Below, in pieces: positions 24,407-33,261 of a stretch of 40,479 nt of DNA; position 1 is the stretch's first letter; each line of letters begins with the position of its first letter. This stretch comes from Chitinophagaceae bacterium T5-Br10_B2g13 (GTDB lineage Bacteria > Bacteroidota > Rhodothermia > Balneolales > Balneolaceae): NCBI GenBank assembly GCA_001564065.1, contig LKNA01000024.1:1-40479 (forward strand), given 5' to 3'. Made by a program: the position numbers and the translations under genes. Under the pieces are notes generated by a model that worked only from the letters and a program-made list of their open reading frames with translations, was not told the DNA's origin and did not search any database.

Positions 24407-25846
24407 ATGTTAAGCGGCGCTCGTAGAACGAAGATTGTATGTACTCTAGGCCCAAGCAGTAATACGAAAGAGGATATTGAAAAACTCTATCGTGCGGGGA
24501 TGAATGTTGTACGAATTAATTTTTCTCACGGATCACATGAAGGGCACAAAAAAACAATAGGCTACGTAAGGGAAGTAGCGGAAAAGGTTGGTTATGCTAT
24601 CCCTGTATTAATGGATCTTCAGGGCCCTAAAATCAGAGTGGGTCAGATGAAGGATGATGCTCAGATCATAAAGACCGGCGACCTGGTAAAGTTAACTTCC
24701 GACGATGTTGTTGGAACACCGGATTTAGTACCTATCGACTACCCGAATCTGGCAGAAGATTCCCAGGTCGGTAATCAGATCTTAATCGATGACGGACTCC
24801 TGGAACTGAAAATCATCAAGAAAGGGGATGATGGAATTGTAGCGAAAGTTGTTGTTGGGGGGCTTTTAAAATCCCGGAAAGGGGTTAATCTACCCGACGT
24901 TGATATCTCCATGTCTTCGCTGACTGAAAAGGATAAAGAGGATCTTGAATTTGGCCTGAAAGTGGGCGTGGATTTTGTTGCCATGTCTTTTGTACGCTCT
25001 GCGAGAGATATTCAGGATGTGATTTCAAGGATAAGAGCAGCCGGCAGCAATGCTTCGATTATTGCCAAGATTGAAAAGCCTGAAGCTGTGAAGGTTATTG
25101 ATGAGATTATTGAGGAAACAGACGGTATTATGGTTGCCCGTGGCGATCTGGGTATCGAAATTCCGAGCGAGCAGGTGCCGTTGGTTCAAAAAAAGATTAT
25201 AGAAAAGTGCAGGATTGCCGGTAAGCCGGTTATTACGGCAACTCAAATGCTCGATTCCATGATTAATAATCCCCGTGCTACGCGAGCGGAAAGCTCTGAT
25301 GTGGCAAACGCCGTGCTTGACGGAACCGACGCTGTGATGCTTTCAGGTGAGACAGCTGCCGGTAAATATCCTACCGAAGCCGTTAAAACGATGGATAAGA
25401 TTATCAAATCCGTAGAAGGAAGTGCGGATGGATTATACTACAGCCTGAAGTATAAAAAGCCGGATTGGAAAGAGAAGCAAATTATTGAGTCTTTAGCTTA
25501 CTCTTGTGTTACTATTGCAGATAATATTGAGGCTAAGGCGATTAGTACAATTACACACTCGGGAAGTACAGCGCGAAGAATATCTAAGTTCAGACCTCGG
25601 GTTCCAATCGTTGCTTTTACGGAAAGCCTTATCGTCAGGCGGCAGTTAAATCTCGTATGGGGTGTTCAGTCCGTACGCCTAAAAGAGATTTTTGATACAG
25701 ATATCAGTGTGAAACTGATGGAAAATTATCTTCAGAATAATGGCTATGTAAATAGCGGTGATCGGGTCATTATTGCCACAGGTATGCCTGTTGCTAAAAG
25801 AGGACGAACCAATATGATTAAGGTGAGTACAATCGAGAAGGAGTAA
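24407..25846 (+). CDS. pyk: Pyruvate kinase
   Basis: This is the last ATP-forming step of glycolysis, phosphoenolpyruvate plus ADP to pyruvate plus ATP. At 479 residues it is full length. The (beta/alpha)8 barrel starts R-R-T-K-I-V-C-T-L-G-P-S-S with N-F-S-H-G. The B domain spans about 72-170. The active-site signature I-A-K-I-E-K-P-E-A is present with the catalytic Lys in A-K-I-E. The Mg ligand stretch is V-A-R-G-D-L-G-I-E, then A-T-Q-M-L-D-S-M. The C-domain is normal length. It stands alone, with a TPR lipoprotein 24 bp downstream on the same strand that may be co-transcribed. There is no Shine-Dalgarno. A weak sigma-54-like match at 24331 is probably chance. Confidence 0.98.
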   Translation: MLSGARRTKIVCTLGPSSNTKEDIEKLYRAGMNVVRINFSHGSHEGHKKTIGYVREVAEKVGYAIPVLMDLQGPKIRVGQMKDDAQIIKTGDLVKLTSDDVVGTPDLVPIDYPNLAEDSQVGNQILIDDGLLELKIIKKGDDGIVAKVVVGGLLKSRKGVNLPDVDISMSSLTEKDKEDLEFGLKVGVDFVAMSFVRSARDIQDVISRIRAAGSNASIIAKIEKPEAVKVIDEIIEETDGIMVARGDLGIEIPSEQVPLVQKKIIEKCRIAGKPVITATQMLDSMINNPRATRAESSDVANAVLDGTDAVMLSGETAAGKYPTEAVKTMDKIIKSVEGSADGLYYSLKYKKPDWKEKQIIESLAYSCVTIADNIEAKAISTITHSGSTARRISKFRPRVPIVAFTESLIVRRQLNLVWGVQSVRLKEIFDTDISVKLMENYLQNNGYVNSGDRVIIATGMPVAKRGRTNMIKVSTIEKE

Positions 25847-25870
25847 ATACGCTAAACAGAATGAGAACGT

Positions 25871-28450
25871 TTGAAAACTGTGGTTAAACATCTATATATC
25901 ATTCTGTTTCTATTTCTGTTTACGGGGTGTGTAGCTCCGGTAAAGCAAGGCTGGTATAATTTTACCGCCTACTACAACACCTTTTATAACGCTAAACAAG
26001 CTTTTGATGAAGGTTTAGAGCTCAATCAAAGGCAGCAGGTAAATATCAATCCGGCACAACCAATTCGGATTCACCCTTCCCCTACAGATGCCGGACGCGC
26101 AGAGTTTGAAATAGCTGTAGAAAAAGGCGCTTCAATTTTAAGAGACCACTCAGAGTCGAAATATGTTGAAAGCGCCATTTCACTAATTGGTCAATCCTTC
26201 TTTTATCGACAGGAATACTTTTCTGCACTGGAGAAATTTCAGGAGTTGCGGCAGCTTACAACTGGAAGTGAGTTGCAGAAAGCTACGATTTGGCAATCTC
26301 GTACCTACCTCGAATTAGAGCTCTATGATGAAGGTATCAGATTTACGAATCAGGAGATCGATTTTATTGAAGATTGGGATCCCGGACTTTTTGCAGAGCT
26401 TAACATGGCGCTGGCTCAGCTTAATGCAGCGCGCGGGGATTGGAGTGAAAGTTCTAATCTGCTTCATGATTTTGCCAGCCAGCTCGAGAGTAACCGGCTC
26501 AAAGCAAGAGCTTACTTTCTTCATGGGCAGGTTCATGAAAGGCTGGGGAATAATTTTCAGGCGTTGGCAGCGTATCGCCTCTCATCGTCAATTATATCGG
26601 AGTACGATCTAGAGTTTAACTCCAAGAGGAAACTTGCCCAGATGTATCGGGAGACGGGAGACTTTGAAGCTGCTCTGCAGCTGTTCAGGAGTTTGGAGCG
26701 GGATGATAAGTTTATTGAATATCATGTTGATTTACGCTACGAATTGGCCAAAACCTATCAGGAGATGCGGGAAGGGGCCGAAGCGATAACCAGATATAAC
26801 CGATTACTGCGGGATCGGTTTGATTCGCCCTCAAACCTGATCAGGGCAAAATCCTATTTTGGGCTGGCTGAAATTTATCGCGATCAGTTTAATGATTTTC
26901 AGACAGCTGCAGCTTATTTCGACTCTGCAAATACACAATCGGTAAGATTATCTGAGATTTATGATGATGTGGATGCAGAAGAGATAGCAAGGGCATTTGG
27001 AGAGTACGCATCTTTAAAGAATCAGATTGAATGGGCAGATAGTCTGCTTCATCTGGCCACTTTAAGTGAGTCGGAACTGGATTCGGTACTGAGGAAACTA
27101 CAGGCAGATCGAATTGATCAGCGAGATGCTGCCGAGCAGCAGGTGATAAATACCGCAGATATTACTGAGAGTCCCGATGATGCTGTGGAAGTTTTAGAGT
27201 TTGGTTTTTTGAATAGTAACGATCCGGTACGAAAAGCCGAGGCACAAATCTATTTTCGCACCGTTTGGGGAGACAGGCCTCTGGCGGATAACTGGAGGAG
27301 ACAAAGCGCAATTTTAGTATCCATCGCTGAAGAGGAAACAGAAATGGTAAGTGAACAGTCCGAAAATGTAATAGTTGTAAATGGTGGCAACGGTTTGATC
27401 CAAACGGCCGCAAATGCAGGAGTGGATCTTTCTGAGATTCCATTTTCTGAGGAAGAAAAAATAAATATGCAGAGGTCGAAAGAGGAGTTTAAGTACAGAC
27501 TCGGAAATCTCTTTTTTCTCTCATTAAATATGCCGGATAGTGCCAGAAGCTACTTTACTGATGTTATAAACTCATCTTTAAACCGGGAATTGGCACCTCG
27601 GGCAATCTATTCACTTGCCGAACTGGAGCTTAGTGAAAATAACAGAGACGAAATGGTTCGCCATGCAAACAGGCTCTTTGATCACTATCCGGAAAGTATT
27701 TTTGCGGAAAGAATGGCGGTCAGGCTCGGGGTAGACTATGAGTTGCAAAGCAGAGAAGAGGCTGATCGTGTAGAAGTTCGGTACGCTTCAATTAAAGAAA
27801 ACATAGCTGATACATCCTATGCTGAAAAAGCGGACCGGCTTGTTGAGCTTGCTGAGAGTACTTTAGATGAGAAAAGAAAATCGATCATATTAATGGAGGC
27901 TGCTGAAAACTATTTAAAAGCTGCTCAAAAAAGGTCATCTGAAACGGCAGTTATTTACTACAGCACTGCGGCTGATATATTGAAACAAATTCAACAAATG
28001 AATGAGGCAGAAAATCGCGTGTACCGACGATCTGCGCTTCTTTTAGATTCCGTTGAAGAACTGATTGCAAATATTCAGGCAGATCAAAGTGAAGATGAAG
28101 GAGGTATTTTAATTGAAAGATTTCCTGAAGACCGGTATCCGGTAGATCCCGCCGGCGAGTTGCCATTATGCGACGACGTAAACGCATACTTAAATTTAGC
28201 GGGAGGAACCTCACGGGTAGTATCTGAAATGAACTGGAGTGAGGAGCAAAAATTGGAACTGCCGGATCTTATTTCATATCGCTTTGCTATCAATCCGGAC
28301 GGTTCTTTAGAAAACTTTTCAGCGCTGACCCGTGAATTACCCGGCGACATCGAAAATGATTTAAACAGTTATCTCCGTGGCCTCAGCTTTGACCCGATAG
28401 GCGGGGAGCATTCAATCCGTTGTAAACTCAATTTTCATATTCGGAATTAA
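25871..28450 (+). CDS. Large TPR-repeat lipoprotein with C-terminal TonB-C-like domain
   Basis: This 859-residue protein starts with TTG (25871); GTG at 25880 is the in-frame alternative. The signal F-L-F-L-F-T-G-C gives a lipid-anchored Cys20. The opening W-Y-N-F-T-A-Y-Y-N-T-F-Y-N-A-K-Q-A-F-D-E-G recalls the SprE/PorW lipoproteins of the type IX secretion system, but I cannot prove that. Residues 30 to about 700 are helical pairs with TPR spacing (A-L-E-K-F-Q-E-L, A-A-L-Q-L-F-R-S-L, A-I-T-R-Y-N-R-L-L, A-R-S-Y-F-T-D-V-I). The last 85 residues have the Y-R-F-A-I-N-P-D-G-S-L plus L-R-G-L-S-F-D-P pattern of TonB C-terminal domains, which bind envelope proteins. The gene follows pyk by 24 bp and its last 23 bp overlap pyrD antisense. 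Probable role: envelope or secretion scaffold. Confidence 0.85.
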   Translation: MKTVVKHLYIILFLFLFTGCVAPVKQGWYNFTAYYNTFYNAKQAFDEGLELNQRQQVNINPAQPIRIHPSPTDAGRAEFEIAVEKGASILRDHSESKYVESAISLIGQSFFYRQEYFSALEKFQELRQLTTGSELQKATIWQSRTYLELELYDEGIRFTNQEIDFIEDWDPGLFAELNMALAQLNAARGDWSESSNLLHDFASQLESNRLKARAYFLHGQVHERLGNNFQALAAYRLSSSIISEYDLEFNSKRKLAQMYRETGDFEAALQLFRSLERDDKFIEYHVDLRYELAKTYQEMREGAEAITRYNRLLRDRFDSPSNLIRAKSYFGLAEIYRDQFNDFQTAAAYFDSANTQSVRLSEIYDDVDAEEIARAFGEYASLKNQIEWADSLLHLATLSESELDSVLRKLQADRIDQRDAAEQQVINTADITESPDDAVEVLEFGFLNSNDPVRKAEAQIYFRTVWGDRPLADNWRRQSAILVSIAEEETEMVSEQSENVIVVNGGNGLIQTAANAGVDLSEIPFSEEEKINMQRSKEEFKYRLGNLFFLSLNMPDSARSYFTDVINSSLNRELAPRAIYSLAELELSENNRDEMVRHANRLFDHYPESIFAERMAVRLGVDYELQSREEADRVEVRYASIKENIADTSYAEKADRLVELAESTLDEKRKSIILMEAAENYLKAAQKRSSETAVIYYSTAADILKQIQQMNEAENRVYRRSALLLDSVEELIANIQADQSEDEGGILIERFPEDRYPVDPAGELPLCDDVNAYLNLAGGTSRVVSEMNWSEEQKLELPDLISYRFAINPDGSLENFSALTRELPGDIENDLNSYLRGLSFDPIGGEHSIRCKLNFHIRN

Positions 28451-29540
28451 CCTTCTCCTGAGAGGCTTTTTTTCGAATCTGGTAGATATTATCCAGGTCG
28501 TGAACAAGCAGGTAATCGGCAATCTCTTTATTAATTCGTTTTACGATTGATGGGCCTTCATACACCATAGAGGTATAGATCTGAACCAGGTCTGCACCTG
28601 CTTTGATCTTATCTATCGCATCCATGCCTGAACTGATACCTCCCACTCCGATGATCGTTTTTTCACCTTTCGTTTTTTTATAAATCTGACGTATGATTTC
28701 GGTGCTTTTATTCTGAATGGCTTTTCCACTCAAACCTCCACGCCCAATCGAACTGATTTTACTGGTTGACGTTTTCAGGTTGTCACGGTTTGATGATGTG
28801 TTAGTGGCCACATATCCGCTGATGGCATGACTTTCGCATACAGAAATCAGTTCTGACAGACGGTTTTCATCAAGATCGACCGAAAATTTTACCAAAACCG
28901 GAGGCAAACTTGAATCTTTATTGAGCTCAAGTGTGTTAAGGAGAGAATCTAAAACATCAGGATCTTCAAACGTTTTACCTTCTGCAGTGTTGGGGCAGGA
29001 AATGTTGAGTGTGATGTAGTCGGCAATATCTTTAACCAGGTTAAAGCTCGTTTGATAATCCTCAAGAGCCTTATCTCCATAAATATCCGGATTGTGAGTT
29101 TTGGCAATGTTTACTCCAACCGGGATATTCAAATTCAGTTTTTTCAATCTTCTCGAGATGGTTTGCGCTCCGTCATTGTTTAACCCCAGCCGGTTGATAA
29201 GTGATTGATCAGCAGGCAGTCGAAAGCTCCTGGGCTTAGGGTTTCCCGTTGATGGGATGGCAGTAACACTTCCAATCTCAACAAATCCAAAGCCTAGATT
29301 CTCCATCAGTGGTGCCATCGTGCAGTTCTTATCGAAACCGGCAGCCAGACCAACTGGATTTCTGAAATTCAATCCCCATATATTCTGGCTCAGTTTAGGG
29401 TTGGAGTAGGAGTAGACGGTTCCGGCAGCCCTCAGAAAAAGATCTCTTTTGCTGTAGTTCGTGGCTGTTTTTACAGCAAGTTCATGGGCGTAATCTGCCG
29501 ATAGCCTGAATAAAATGGGCCTGACTAATAATTTATACAT
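28428..29540 (-). CDS. pyrD: Dihydroorotate dehydrogenase (quinone), class 2
   Basis: It oxidises dihydroorotate to orotate in pyrimidine synthesis and passes electrons to quinone. At 370 residues it is class 2. The amphipathic N-terminal helix (Y-K-L-L-V-R-P-I-L-F-R-L) docks on the membrane, absent in class 1. The FMN TIM barrel carries G-L-A-A-G-F-D-K-N (about 65-73), G-F-V-E-I-G-S-V-T, R-L-G-L-N-N-D-G and L-N-I-S-C-P-N-T, where class 2 enzymes use Ser as the catalytic base (N-V-S-S-P-N; here S-C-P-N). V-G-G-I-S-S-G binds FMN phosphate. It is leftward and monocistronic, and its 3' end overlaps the TPR gene by 23 bp. There is a 97-bp gap to pabB upstream. Confidence 0.95.
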   Translation of the reverse strand: MYKLLVRPILFRLSADYAHELAVKTATNYSKRDLFLRAAGTVYSYSNPKLSQNIWGLNFRNPVGLAAGFDKNCTMAPLMENLGFGFVEIGSVTAIPSTGNPKPRSFRLPADQSLINRLGLNNDGAQTISRRLKKLNLNIPVGVNIAKTHNPDIYGDKALEDYQTSFNLVKDIADYITLNISCPNTAEGKTFEDPDVLDSLLNTLELNKDSSLPPVLVKFSVDLDENRLSELISVCESHAISGYVATNTSSNRDNLKTSTSKISSIGRGGLSGKAIQNKSTEIIRQIYKKTKGEKTIIGVGGISSGMDAIDKIKAGADLVQIYTSMVYEGPSIVKRINKEIADYLLVHDLDNIYQIRKKASQEKVNSEYEN

Positions 29541-29637
29541 ACATCAAGTTAGTGAGATTAATGTAGTTTAAGGTAAACAGAGATTCATTGGATTGAAACA
29601 GGTATTAAAATGACTTAAAAACTTTTATACTTGCTGA

Positions 29638-30909
29638 ATGGAAAAAAAGAGTATTAATATCATTGATCAAATTACGGGGTATTACGATGAGGAAGAGTAC
29701 ATTTTGCTCGAATCTCAAATGCCTGATCACCCATCGTCTATCAAGAGCTACATAGCTATTCAGCCCAAAAGAGTCATTTTTGGTAAAGAAAAGCGTATTA
29801 CCAAGATTGAGAATGGAGCTGAATCTGTTACTGTTGAAAATCCATGGAATGCATTACAAAGATTTCTGGATGAAAGTGAGATGATGATCTTTGGATACCT
29901 TGGATATGATTTGAAAAACCATATCGAACCGCTTGATTCGCAAAATTCTGACCTGGTGGATGTTCCTGATTTCTACTTTATGGAGCCGGAAATTTTGCTG
30001 AAAATTGAACATGACAGCGTGGAGGTACTGGCCGGTACGGTTAATCTGGATCAGATTCTAAATCATAGTGATGACACCATTTCGGGTATTGTTAAACGTG
30101 TTAAAAGACTTGAGAAGAAATCAGCATATATTCGCAAAGTTGAAAAGATTCAGAGGTTCATAAAAGAGGGGGATTTTTATGAGTTAAACTACTCCTATCC
30201 GATTCAGGCTGAAATGTCGGGCAGTTCGTTAAGTGTCTACAGAAAAATGCGAGATGTGAATCCGGTTCCGTTTGGCGCATTTATAAAAACCAGGGACTTT
30301 CAGGTATGTTGTACTTCTCCGGAGCGATTTTTGAAAAAATCGGGCAGTAAGGTTATTAGCGAGCCGATCAAAGGTACTTCACCCAGGTCAGAAGAGGCGT
30401 CTGCCGATTTGAGGTACAGAGAGGAGCTTCTGAATGAAAAGAATAAGGCTGAAAATTTGATGATTGTGGATCTGGTACGCCACGACCTTTCACTGGTCTC
30501 AGAAACCGGGTCTGTGCAGGTTTTGAACTTGTTTGATATTCAGACTTTTGGCACGGTGCACCAGTTAATCTCCACGATTGAGGCAACAGCACTAAATGGG
30601 GTTCATCCGGTGGAAGTGATTAAAGCCTGCTTTCCGATGGGGTCAATGACCGGCGCTCCAAAAATAGAGGTTATGAAAACGATTGATAATCTGGAGATTT
30701 ATCGACGGGGAATCTATTCCGGAGCGATCGGCTATTTTACTTCGGGTGGGGATTTCGACTTTAATGTTGTAATTCGTTCGGCCATTATTAAAGATGGAGT
30801 ACTGATCTATCCGGTTGGTGGGGCAATTACCGGAGATTCTGATTCTGAATCGGAGTGGGAAGAGACGCATGTAAAAGCGCGGGTGTTGACCCAAATTGCT
30901 GAAAAATAG
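29638..30909 (+). CDS. pabB: Aminodeoxychorismate synthase component I (PabB-like)
   Basis: It converts chorismate plus ammonia (from a PabA/TrpG glutaminase) to 4-amino-4-deoxychorismate for folate. At 423 residues it is slightly short for the family. The C-terminal chorismate-binding domain (about 165-420) has S-P-E-R-F-L, E-P-I-K-G-T-S-P-R and M-T-G-A-P-K. The P-I-K-G-T lysine is the PabB-specific catalytic residue; TrpE has P-I-A-G-T. The N-terminal domain (Y-L-G-Y-D-L-K-N-H) is partly recognisable. No pabA or pabC is adjacent. Anthranilate synthase is excluded by the lysine; isochorismate synthase has a different motif. The divergent gap to pyrD is 97 bp and the ATPase gene follows after 115 bp. 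Confidence 0.9.
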   Translation: MEKKSINIIDQITGYYDEEEYILLESQMPDHPSSIKSYIAIQPKRVIFGKEKRITKIENGAESVTVENPWNALQRFLDESEMMIFGYLGYDLKNHIEPLDSQNSDLVDVPDFYFMEPEILLKIEHDSVEVLAGTVNLDQILNHSDDTISGIVKRVKRLEKKSAYIRKVEKIQRFIKEGDFYELNYSYPIQAEMSGSSLSVYRKMRDVNPVPFGAFIKTRDFQVCCTSPERFLKKSGSKVISEPIKGTSPRSEEASADLRYREELLNEKNKAENLMIVDLVRHDLSLVSETGSVQVLNLFDIQTFGTVHQLISTIEATALNGVHPVEVIKACFPMGSMTGAPKIEVMKTIDNLEIYRRGIYSGAIGYFTSGGDFDFNVVIRSAIIKDGVLIYPVGGAITGDSDSESEWEETHVKARVLTQIAEK

Positions 30910-31024
30910 TTCTCCTTTGCTGAAATTGTTTTGTGATTGAATAAGTTATATGCCATTGAAAAGAGGTGAGAAATAATCACTTCTAAGGATATTGACTAAA
31001 TCTTCAAATCATTCTTTGCAAAAC

Positions 31025-32500
31025 ATGAAAACACTCGGCGAGTTAAGAAAGAGCGGATATCAACCGGAATCAGTAAAGGATGAACTGCGGAGAAATATGA
31101 TCCGCAAAATGAAGAGTGGAGAGGAGCTTTTCCCGGGAATTCTGGGTTATGAAAAAACCGTTTTACCCCAGCTCCAAAATGCAATTTTAGCACGCCACGA
31201 TATCATTCTGCTTGGTTTGAGAGGTCAGGCAAAAACCAGGATTTTACGCCTTTTAGTTAACTTTTTAGATGATGTAATACCTGTTATAGAAGGCTCGGAA
31301 GTGAATGATGATCCCCTCAATCCGATTTCGAAATACGGAAAGGAAATGGTGGCAAAACATGGCGATGAAACACCGGTCGTGTGGTTGAAACGTGAACAGC
31401 GCTACGGCGAAAAGCTGGCCACTCCGGATACGACTGTAGCTGATTTGATCGGTGATCTGGATCCGATCAAAGCTGCATCCAAAAAGTTGACGCTTGCCGA
31501 TGAAGAGGTGATTAACTTTGGATTAATCCCAAGAACGAACCGCGGAATTTTTGTGATTAATGAGCTGCCTGACCTTCAGCCCAGAATACAGGTGGCACTG
31601 CTGAATATTATGCAGGAGAGAGATATTCAGATTCGGGGATTTAATGTACGCATTCCAATGGATGTATCACTGGCTTTTTCAGCTAATCCCGAAGATTATA
31701 CCAATCGCGGGAATATTATCACTCCGTTAAAAGACCGCATCGATTCTCAAATAATCACTCACTACCCTAAAGAGTTGAAAGTTGCGACCGAAATAACCAA
31801 ACAGGAAGCCTGGAGCGGACGAAATGGCGATGTGGATGTGGAGATTCCTGATCTGTATAGAAGCGTGCTTGAGTATGTTGCATTCGAAGCCCGAAATAGC
31901 GAGTACATCGATCAGAAGAGCGGAGTGTCGACACGAATGACGATTACAGCCATGGAGCAGGTGATTTCTGCAGCTGAACGAAGGGCCATAATGAATGAGG
32001 AAAAGAAGGCAAAATTGCGGGTAGCAGATCTTTTTTACATGATACCCGCACTTACCGGGAAGCTTGAGCTTGTTTATGAAGGCGAACAAGAGGGGGCTGT
32101 AAATGTAGCGAAACACCTTCTTGGAAAAGCAATTAGAAAAGCGTTTCTGGACCATTTTGATGATCCGTCGGCAAAGAGGGCTGAAGGAAATGAAGGGCCC
32201 TATAAGAAAGTTTTAGACTGGTTTGCTACAGGAAACATTCTCGAGATACCGGATTTGATGCCTGAGGGTGCTTACAAGACATCTCTGGAAAAGGTAGCCG
32301 GATTGAGAGAACTTGTTGAGAATAATTCAGAAATAGAGAAAGAGGAATTGCTGCCTGCTATGGATCTGGTTATTGAAGCGCTTCATCAATATTCAAAACT
32401 TGGTAAAGAGGATGTAGATGATACCCGGAGCTATTCCGATATGCTTGGAAGCATGTTGGGCGGAATGGGCGATTTCGAAGAGGATGACTTTGATCTGTAG
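31025..32500 (+). CDS. AAA+ ATPase of the magnesium-chelatase ChlI / MoxR class
   Basis: This 491-residue cytosolic ATPase starts at ATG 31025; the TTG at 30992 would add 11 residues and is less likely. It has Walker A G-L-R-G-Q-A-K-T (64-71). The Walker B region reads I-F-V-I-N-E-L-P-D-L, with Asn-Glu in place of Asp-Glu. The following A-N-P-E-D-Y-T-N-R-G-x-I-I-T-P-L-K-D-R-I-D matches the ChlI insert. Such ATPases usually work with a VWA-domain partner encoded next door; none is here, as downstream lies an Lrp gene. It is not the chlorophyll enzyme, since no BchD/BchH is present. C-terminal residues end in a Met/Gly and acidic tail. The substrate is unknown. Confidence 0.85.
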   Translation: MKTLGELRKSGYQPESVKDELRRNMIRKMKSGEELFPGILGYEKTVLPQLQNAILARHDIILLGLRGQAKTRILRLLVNFLDDVIPVIEGSEVNDDPLNPISKYGKEMVAKHGDETPVVWLKREQRYGEKLATPDTTVADLIGDLDPIKAASKKLTLADEEVINFGLIPRTNRGIFVINELPDLQPRIQVALLNIMQERDIQIRGFNVRIPMDVSLAFSANPEDYTNRGNIITPLKDRIDSQIITHYPKELKVATEITKQEAWSGRNGDVDVEIPDLYRSVLEYVAFEARNSEYIDQKSGVSTRMTITAMEQVISAAERRAIMNEEKKAKLRVADLFYMIPALTGKLELVYEGEQEGAVNVAKHLLGKAIRKAFLDHFDDPSAKRAEGNEGPYKKVLDWFATGNILEIPDLMPEGAYKTSLEKVAGLRELVENNSEIEKEELLPAMDLVIEALHQYSKLGKEDVDDTRSYSDMLGSMLGGMGDFEEDDFDL

Positions 32501-32559
32501 CGCCCTTACAGAAGTAGATTAACTTCTAACACCATTACCGGGTTGAATTTTTAAAAAGT

Positions 32560-32605
32560 GCCCCGATTCTCTTTGTATTACAGGAGACGGGGCGTTTTTA
32601 TTTTT
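32560..32605 (+). terminator. Rho-independent terminator after the AAA+ ATPase gene
   Basis: GCCCCG (32560-32565) pairs with CGGGGC (32588-32593), with an inner TCTC/GGAGA pairing, followed by TTTTTATTTTT. Confidence 0.8.
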
Positions 32606-32732
32606 GAGATTTGCGCTTTAATTGAGCACTGGCTATTCCCATTCATCATGGTACCCGCAGAATTGTTGATGAGATTGATATGTTCTTGCCTCATTAGTTT
32701 TAATACCCGTCTATCCTTTTTAAGTAAGGATA

Positions 32733-32765
32733 TTATTCTTTAAGTTATATTGTATCAAAGAATAA
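32733..32765. promoter_or_regulatory. Inverted repeat ahead of the Lrp gene (candidate operator)
   Basis: TTATTCTTT (32733-32741) and AAAGAATAA (32757-32765) are perfect 9-bp inverted arms around a 15-bp centre, ending 10 bp before the ATG. Lrp/AsnC regulators commonly bind AT-rich palindromes and regulate their own operon. Confidence 0.5.
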
Positions 32766-32775
32766 AATTCTAAAT

Positions 32776-33261
32776 ATGTCTGTAAGATTGGATGATATTG
32801 ATAGGCAGATTATTGATCTGCTGCAGGAAAACGGTCGCATGCCCAATAATGAACTGGCGAAGCGTATTGGACTGACAACCACGCCAACCCTGGAGCGAGT
32901 TAAACGGCTTGAGAGAGAAGGGGTCATTAAAGGTTACACCGCCTGGATCGACAAGAATTCGATCGGCAAAGGGTTGACCGTTTTTTGCGATATCAAACTT
33001 TCAGTTCACCAGCTGGGTAAAATGGAAGAGTTTTCGAAGCATATTCACGGAATTCCTGAAATTTTAGCCTGCTATAATACCACCGGTGAGTACGACTATT
33101 TACTCCATGTGGTTGTGAAAAATACGAACGAGTATGAGCATTTTCTCCGGACAAAACTGACTCAAATCCCCGGAGTAGAGAGAATTTATACCGGCATTGT
33201 ACTGTCGGTGATTAAAGAACAATCTAAAATTACGGTGACGGAAAATGGAAACTCTATCTAA
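32776..33261 (+). CDS. Lrp/AsnC-family transcriptional regulator
   Basis: This 161-residue feast/famine regulator has an N-terminal winged HTH (about 4-62: D-D-I-D-R-Q-I-I-D-L-L-Q-E-N-G-R, then E-L-A-K-R-I-G-L-T-T-T-P-T-L-E-R-V-K-R-L). The C-terminal RAM/AsnC ligand domain is about 68-150 (V-F-C-D-I-K-L, G-E-Y-D-Y-L-L-H-V-V). The T-T-T-P-T-L-E-R stretch replaces the usual G-L-S-x-S-x-V-x-x-R. Its last 17 bp overlap the start of the methionine gamma-lyase gene, so the two are co-translated. That pairing matches mdeR-mdeA of Pseudomonas putida, where the Lrp-type MdeR activates the lyase. Methionine or a related amino acid is the probable effector. Confidence 0.93.
   Translation: MSVRLDDIDRQIIDLLQENGRMPNNELAKRIGLTTTPTLERVKRLEREGVIKGYTAWIDKNSIGKGLTVFCDIKLSVHQLGKMEEFSKHIHGIPEILACYNTTGEYDYLLHVVVKNTNEYEHFLRTKLTQIPGVERIYTGIVLSVIKEQSKITVTENGNSI

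Noticed and set aside
30910-31024. TTG start at 30992 for the AAA+ ATPase
   Set aside because: The ATG at 31025 starts directly at the conserved region; the extra 11 residues have no support.
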